A DNA stretch of 64,000 nt from Teichococcus aerophilus. GTDB taxonomy: Bacteria > Pseudomonadota > Alphaproteobacteria > Acetobacterales > Acetobacteraceae. The DNA lies in assembly GCF_014490485.1 (NCBI RefSeq), contig NZ_JACTVA010000017.1, positions 26,263-90,262 on the forward strand, in the 5' to 3' direction. The position numbers were made by a program, and so were the translations under genes. This document shows positions 61,304-64,000 of the stretch, in pieces (position 1 is the stretch's first letter; every line of letters starts with the position of its first letter). Below the pieces are notes generated by a model. The model saw only the letters and a program-made list of their open reading frames with translations. It did not search any database and had not been told where the DNA came from.

Positions 61304-62193
61304 GGCGCCTCCTCGTCCTCGGCAATGCCGGCATCGACCTCGTCTGTCCGGTGCCGCACCTGCCGCGGGCGGGGGAGACGGTGGTCGCCCACGGGCAAAG
61401 CCGGGCGCCGGGTGGCAAGGGATTGAACCAGGCCGTGGTGGCGGCGCGGGCAGGGGCGGCGGTGACGTTCGTCGCGCCGGTCGGGCGCGATGCCGCCGCC
61501 GGGGAGTTGGCCGCCGCCCTGGCGGACGAACCGTTCCAGGCCTTGCACTGGCTGCCGCAGGCGGCGCCCACCGACCTCTCCTTGCTAATGGTGGCGCCGG
61601 ATGGCGAGAACAGCATCCTTTCCCTCGGCGCCGCCGCGGACAGCCTGAGCACCGCCGAGGCCGAAGCCGCCGTGGCGGTGCTGGATTCTCAGGATATCCT
61701 GCTACTGCAAGGCAACTTGTCCGCCGCGGCCACGCTGGCGGCGGCCAGGGGCGCCGTTGACCGTGGCGCGCAGGTTTGCCTGAACACCGCGCCGCTGCGC
61801 TGGGATGTGGCGCCGTTGCTGCCGCTCTGCGCCGTCGTCATCGCCAATGCGGTGGAGGCCGAGGCCATCACCAGCCTCACCGGCCCTGCCGCCGCCGAGG
61901 CGTTACACCGGGCCGGCGCCGCCCTGGCGGTGGTGACGCTGGGGGCCGGCGGCTGCGTTACCGCCAGCGCCGGGGGCATGCAACATCATCCGGCCGTGCC
62001 CGCTGCAACCGTGGACACGACGGGCGCCGGCGATACGTTTTGCGGCGTCCTGGCGGCAGGGCTGCTGGCGGGGCTGCCCATGCCGGCCGCCATTGCCGCT
62101 GCCCAGCGCGCCGCCGCCATCACCGTTGGCCGCCCCGGCGCCTTCGCCGCGCTGCCCGATGCGGCAAGCCTGCGCGTGGACCCCGCCGCATGA
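61300..62193 (+). CDS. PfkB-family carbohydrate kinase
   Basis: A 297-residue ribokinase-family enzyme: opening RRLLVLGNAGIDLVCPVPHL, substrate-binding APGGKGLNQAVVAARAGA about residues 36-53, and the C-terminal signature VDTTGAGDTFCGVLAAG with catalytic Asp about residue 249 that phosphorylates a sugar or nucleoside hydroxyl. Length normal. It overlaps the BtpA-like gene and the first ABC ATPase (ATGA at both ends). With a LacI repressor upstream it probably phosphorylates the imported substrate. Ribokinase, nucleoside kinase and sugar kinase are not distinguishable by eye. Confidence 0.9.
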   Translation: MRRLLVLGNAGIDLVCPVPHLPRAGETVVAHGQSRAPGGKGLNQAVVAARAGAAVTFVAPVGRDAAAGELAAALADEPFQALHWLPQAAPTDLSLLMVAPDGENSILSLGAAADSLSTAEAEAAVAVLDSQDILLLQGNLSAAATLAAARGAVDRGAQVCLNTAPLRWDVAPLLPLCAVVIANAVEAEAITSLTGPAAAEALHRAGAALAVVTLGAGGCVTASAGGMQHHPAVPAATVDTTGAGDTFCGVLAAGLLAGLPMPAAIAAAQRAAAITVGRPGAFAALPDAASLRVDPAA

Positions 62194-63173
62194 CCGGCGC
62201 CGTGCTGGAGATGGCAGGCTTCAACGTCGATCTCGGCCCCGCCGGGCGGCGCGTGCGCGTGGTGGACGATCTTTCGCTGACGCTGCATCCCGGCCGCATC
62301 ACCTGCCTGGTGGGCGAGAGCGGCTCGGGCAAGAGCGTGACCGCCATGGCGCTGATGCGGCTGCTGCCCGCCGCGCAATGCGCTGTCTCCGCCCGTACCC
62401 TGCGCTTCGACGGTGCCGATATCGCCGGCCTCGACGAGCGTGGCATGGCGCGGCTGCGGGGTGACCGCATGGCGATGATTTTCCAGGAGCCGATGACCAG
62501 CCTGAACCCGGTCTTCACCATCGGCGACCAGGTGGGCGAGGCGCTGCGCGTGCATCGCGGCCTCTCGGCCAGGCAGGCCCGCGCCCGGGCGCTGGAGGTG
62601 CTGCGGCAGGTGCAGATCCCCGCCCCCGAGCGGCGTTTGGACGCCTATCCGCACGAGCTTTCCGGCGGCATGCGCCAGCGGGTGATGATTGCCATGGCGC
62701 TGGCCTGCGAGCCGGCGCTGCTGATCGCGGATGAGCCGACCACGGCGCTGGATGTCACCATCCAGGCGCAGATCCTCTCCCTGCTGGCGACGCTGCGGGA
62801 GCGGCATGGCACCGGCATCCTGTTCATCACCCACAATCTCGGCGTCGTTGCCGAGATCGCCGATGAGGTGGCTGTGATGTATGCCGGCCGCATCGTCGAG
62901 CGCGCCCCGGCGGCGACGCTCTTCGCCGATGCGCAGCACCCCTACACCCTGGCGCTGCTGGCGGCGATGCCGGCGCTTTCCGGCACGCAGGAGCGGCTGG
63001 AACCCATCCCCGGCCGCATGCCCGCGCCATCCGATCTGCTGCCTGGCTGCCGCTTCGCGCCCCGCTGCCCCTTCGCCGCTGCGCGCTGCGCCGAGGTGCC
63101 GCCGCTGCGCCCCATCGGCACTGGCCATGACGTCGCCTGCTGGCGCGCACCGGTGGAAGGGCTGGCATCATGA
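62190..63173 (+). CDS. ABC transporter ATP-binding protein, DppD/OppD type
   Basis: A 327-residue ATPase starting at 62190 ([16 protein letters not shown]), overlapping the kinase stop. Walker A GESGSGKS about residues 42-49, Q-loop [13 protein letters not shown], signature LSGGMRQR about 155-162, Walker [14 protein letters not shown]-loop ITHNLG, C-terminal Cys motif [15 protein letters not shown]. The upstream open frame belongs to the kinase's shadow. It is the first of two ATPases of a dipeptide-type transporter whose permeases and binding protein probably lie beyond the window. Confidence 0.92.
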   Translation: MTGAVLEMAGFNVDLGPAGRRVRVVDDLSLTLHPGRITCLVGESGSGKSVTAMALMRLLPAAQCAVSARTLRFDGADIAGLDERGMARLRGDRMAMIFQEPMTSLNPVFTIGDQVGEALRVHRGLSARQARARALEVLRQVQIPAPERRLDAYPHELSGGMRQRVMIAMALACEPALLIADEPTTALDVTIQAQILSLLATLRERHGTGILFITHNLGVVAEIADEVAVMYAGRIVERAPAATLFADAQHPYTLALLAAMPALSGTQERLEPIPGRMPAPSDLLPGCRFAPRCPFAAARCAEVPPLRPIGTGHDVACWRAPVEGLAS

Positions 63174-64000
63174 CCGCCACCCTGTTGCGCGCCGAGGGGT
63201 TGCACCGGGCCTACCCGCTGGGTGGCGGCCGCACGCTGCGCGCGGTGGATGGCATCGACCTGGAACTGGCGCGGGGCGAGACGCTCGCCATCGTCGGCGA
63301 GAGCGGCTGCGGCAAGAGCACGCTGGGCCGCCTGCTGCTGCGGCTGGAGGAGGCCGATGCCGGCCGCATCCTGCTGGATGGCACCGACATGCGCGGCCTG
63401 CACGGCGATGCGCTGCGCGCCATGCGCCAGCGCGTGCAGGTGGTGTTCCAGGACCCCTATGGCTCGCTGAACCCGCGCGAGCGCATCCGCGACGTGCTGG
63501 TGCGCCCGATGCTGCTGCACAAGCTGTGCGACGCGCCGGAGGCCAACCGCCGTGCTGGCGCCTTGATGGAACGTGTCGGCCTCTCCCCGGCGCAGCTGGA
63601 CCGGCTGCCGCATGAATTCAGCGGCGGGCAGCGGCAGCGCATCGCCATCGCCCGCGCATTGTCCGTGCGGCCGGACCTGATCATCTGCGACGAACCAGTC
63701 TCTGCACTGGATGTTTCCGTGCAGGCGCAGGTGGTCAACCTGTTGCAGGATCTGCAGCGGGAGAGCGGCGTGGCGCTGGTCTTCATCTCGCACGACTTGG
63801 CGGTGGTGCGGCACCTCGCCCACCATGTCGCCGTGATGTATGCGGGCCGGGTGGTCGAGGCCGCGCCGGTCGAGACCCTGTTCACCGATCCGCGCCACCC
63901 CTACACCCGCGCGCTGCTGGCCGCGGCGCCGCGCACCGATACCGGGCCGCGCGCCCACGCGCCGCTGGCGGGCGAGCCGCCCAACCCGGCTGCGCCGCCG
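63170..64000 (+). CDS. ABC transporter ATP-binding protein, DppF/OppF type, 3'-truncated by window edge
   Basis: The frame starts at 63170 in ATGA overlap with the DppD-type gene and stays open to the window end, at least 277 codons. Walker A GESGCGKS about residues 42-49, Q-loop VVFQDPYGSLNPRE, signature FSGGQRQR about 148-155, Walker B LIICDEPVSALD and switch His SHDLAVV are intact. It runs into the C-terminal region (HPYTRALLAAAP) of oligopeptide ATPases. It pairs with the preceding ATPase; the remaining transporter genes should follow downstream. Confidence 0.9.
   Translation, partial: MTATLLRAEGLHRAYPLGGGRTLRAVDGIDLELARGETLAIVGESGCGKSTLGRLLLRLEEADAGRILLDGTDMRGLHGDALRAMRQRVQVVFQDPYGSLNPRERIRDVLVRPMLLHKLCDAPEANRRAGALMERVGLSPAQLDRLPHEFSGGQRQRIAIARALSVRPDLIICDEPVSALDVSVQAQVVNLLQDLQRESGVALVFISHDLAVVRHLAHHVAVMYAGRVVEAAPVETLFTDPRHPYTRALLAAAPRTDTGPRAHAPLAGEPPNPAAPP

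Overview
The window is high-GC (close to 70 percent by eye) bacterial chromosomal or large-plasmid DNA, read as a mosaic of catabolic and transport modules. Gene content (many GntR/LysR regulators, dipeptide-type ABC transporters, a Bug/TctC-type binding protein, M81 peptidase, AtzG-like DUF4089 plus amidase) and codon use suggest an alphaproteobacterium of the Acetobacteraceae/Rhodospirillales type, such as a Roseomonas relative. This is inference; no rRNA or tRNA was noticed to fix the taxonomy.

Layout. 1-6067: an operon of a truncated metal-dependent phosphodiesterase, a family-5 solute-binding protein, two permeases and a two-domain ATPase. 6134-7824: two different IS5-type elements abutting through one shared TA; both transposases look damaged. 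7838-11192: LysR, aldo/keto reductase, MFS pump. 11593-12384: a second, decayed copy of the first IS, inserted at the stop codon of a PLP decarboxylase. 12384-17522: decarboxylase, GntR, M81 peptidase and a divergent orphan binding protein. 17682-20309: MFS/LysR divergent pair. 21088-27524: a GntR - binding protein - flavin monooxygenase unit and a divergent FAH-family hydrolase plus TctC-type binding protein. 27525-29129: relics (HNH endonuclease, hipBA) beside an intact HAD phosphatase. 29319-38541: GntR, RutB-like hydrolase and a complete dipeptide-type ABC transporter, divergent from a DUF4089 (AtzG-like)/amidase pair.

39129-41783: a PhoPQ/QseBC-type two-component system with a small secreted protein; TTCAG repeats at 11-bp spacing lie before both transcription units. 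42123-45582: DUF4239 membrane protein, gene fragments, small surface proteins and an outer-membrane channel-like protein. 45743-55970: a tightly overlapping minus-strand operon running from a formylglycine-generating enzyme and an arylsulfatase into MoxR, DUF58, DUF4381, BatA, a BatB-BatC fusion, BatD and a HAD phosphatase. 56562-57305: a SYLF/Ysc84 lipoprotein. 58579 to the end: LacI regulator, PF07090 amidotransferase-like protein, BtpA/SgcQ protein, PfkB kinase and two ABC ATPases, each overlapping the next.

The recurring theme is a local regulator, one or two hydrolases or oxidoreductases, and a substrate-binding protein, often without its own permease. The two most promising systems are the sulfatase-FGE operon fused to a MoxR/vWA (Bat) chaperone operon, and the LacI-controlled BtpA/PF07090/PfkB uptake and catabolism cluster. 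Repeated IS5-type insertions and relics suggest much of the window is accessory.
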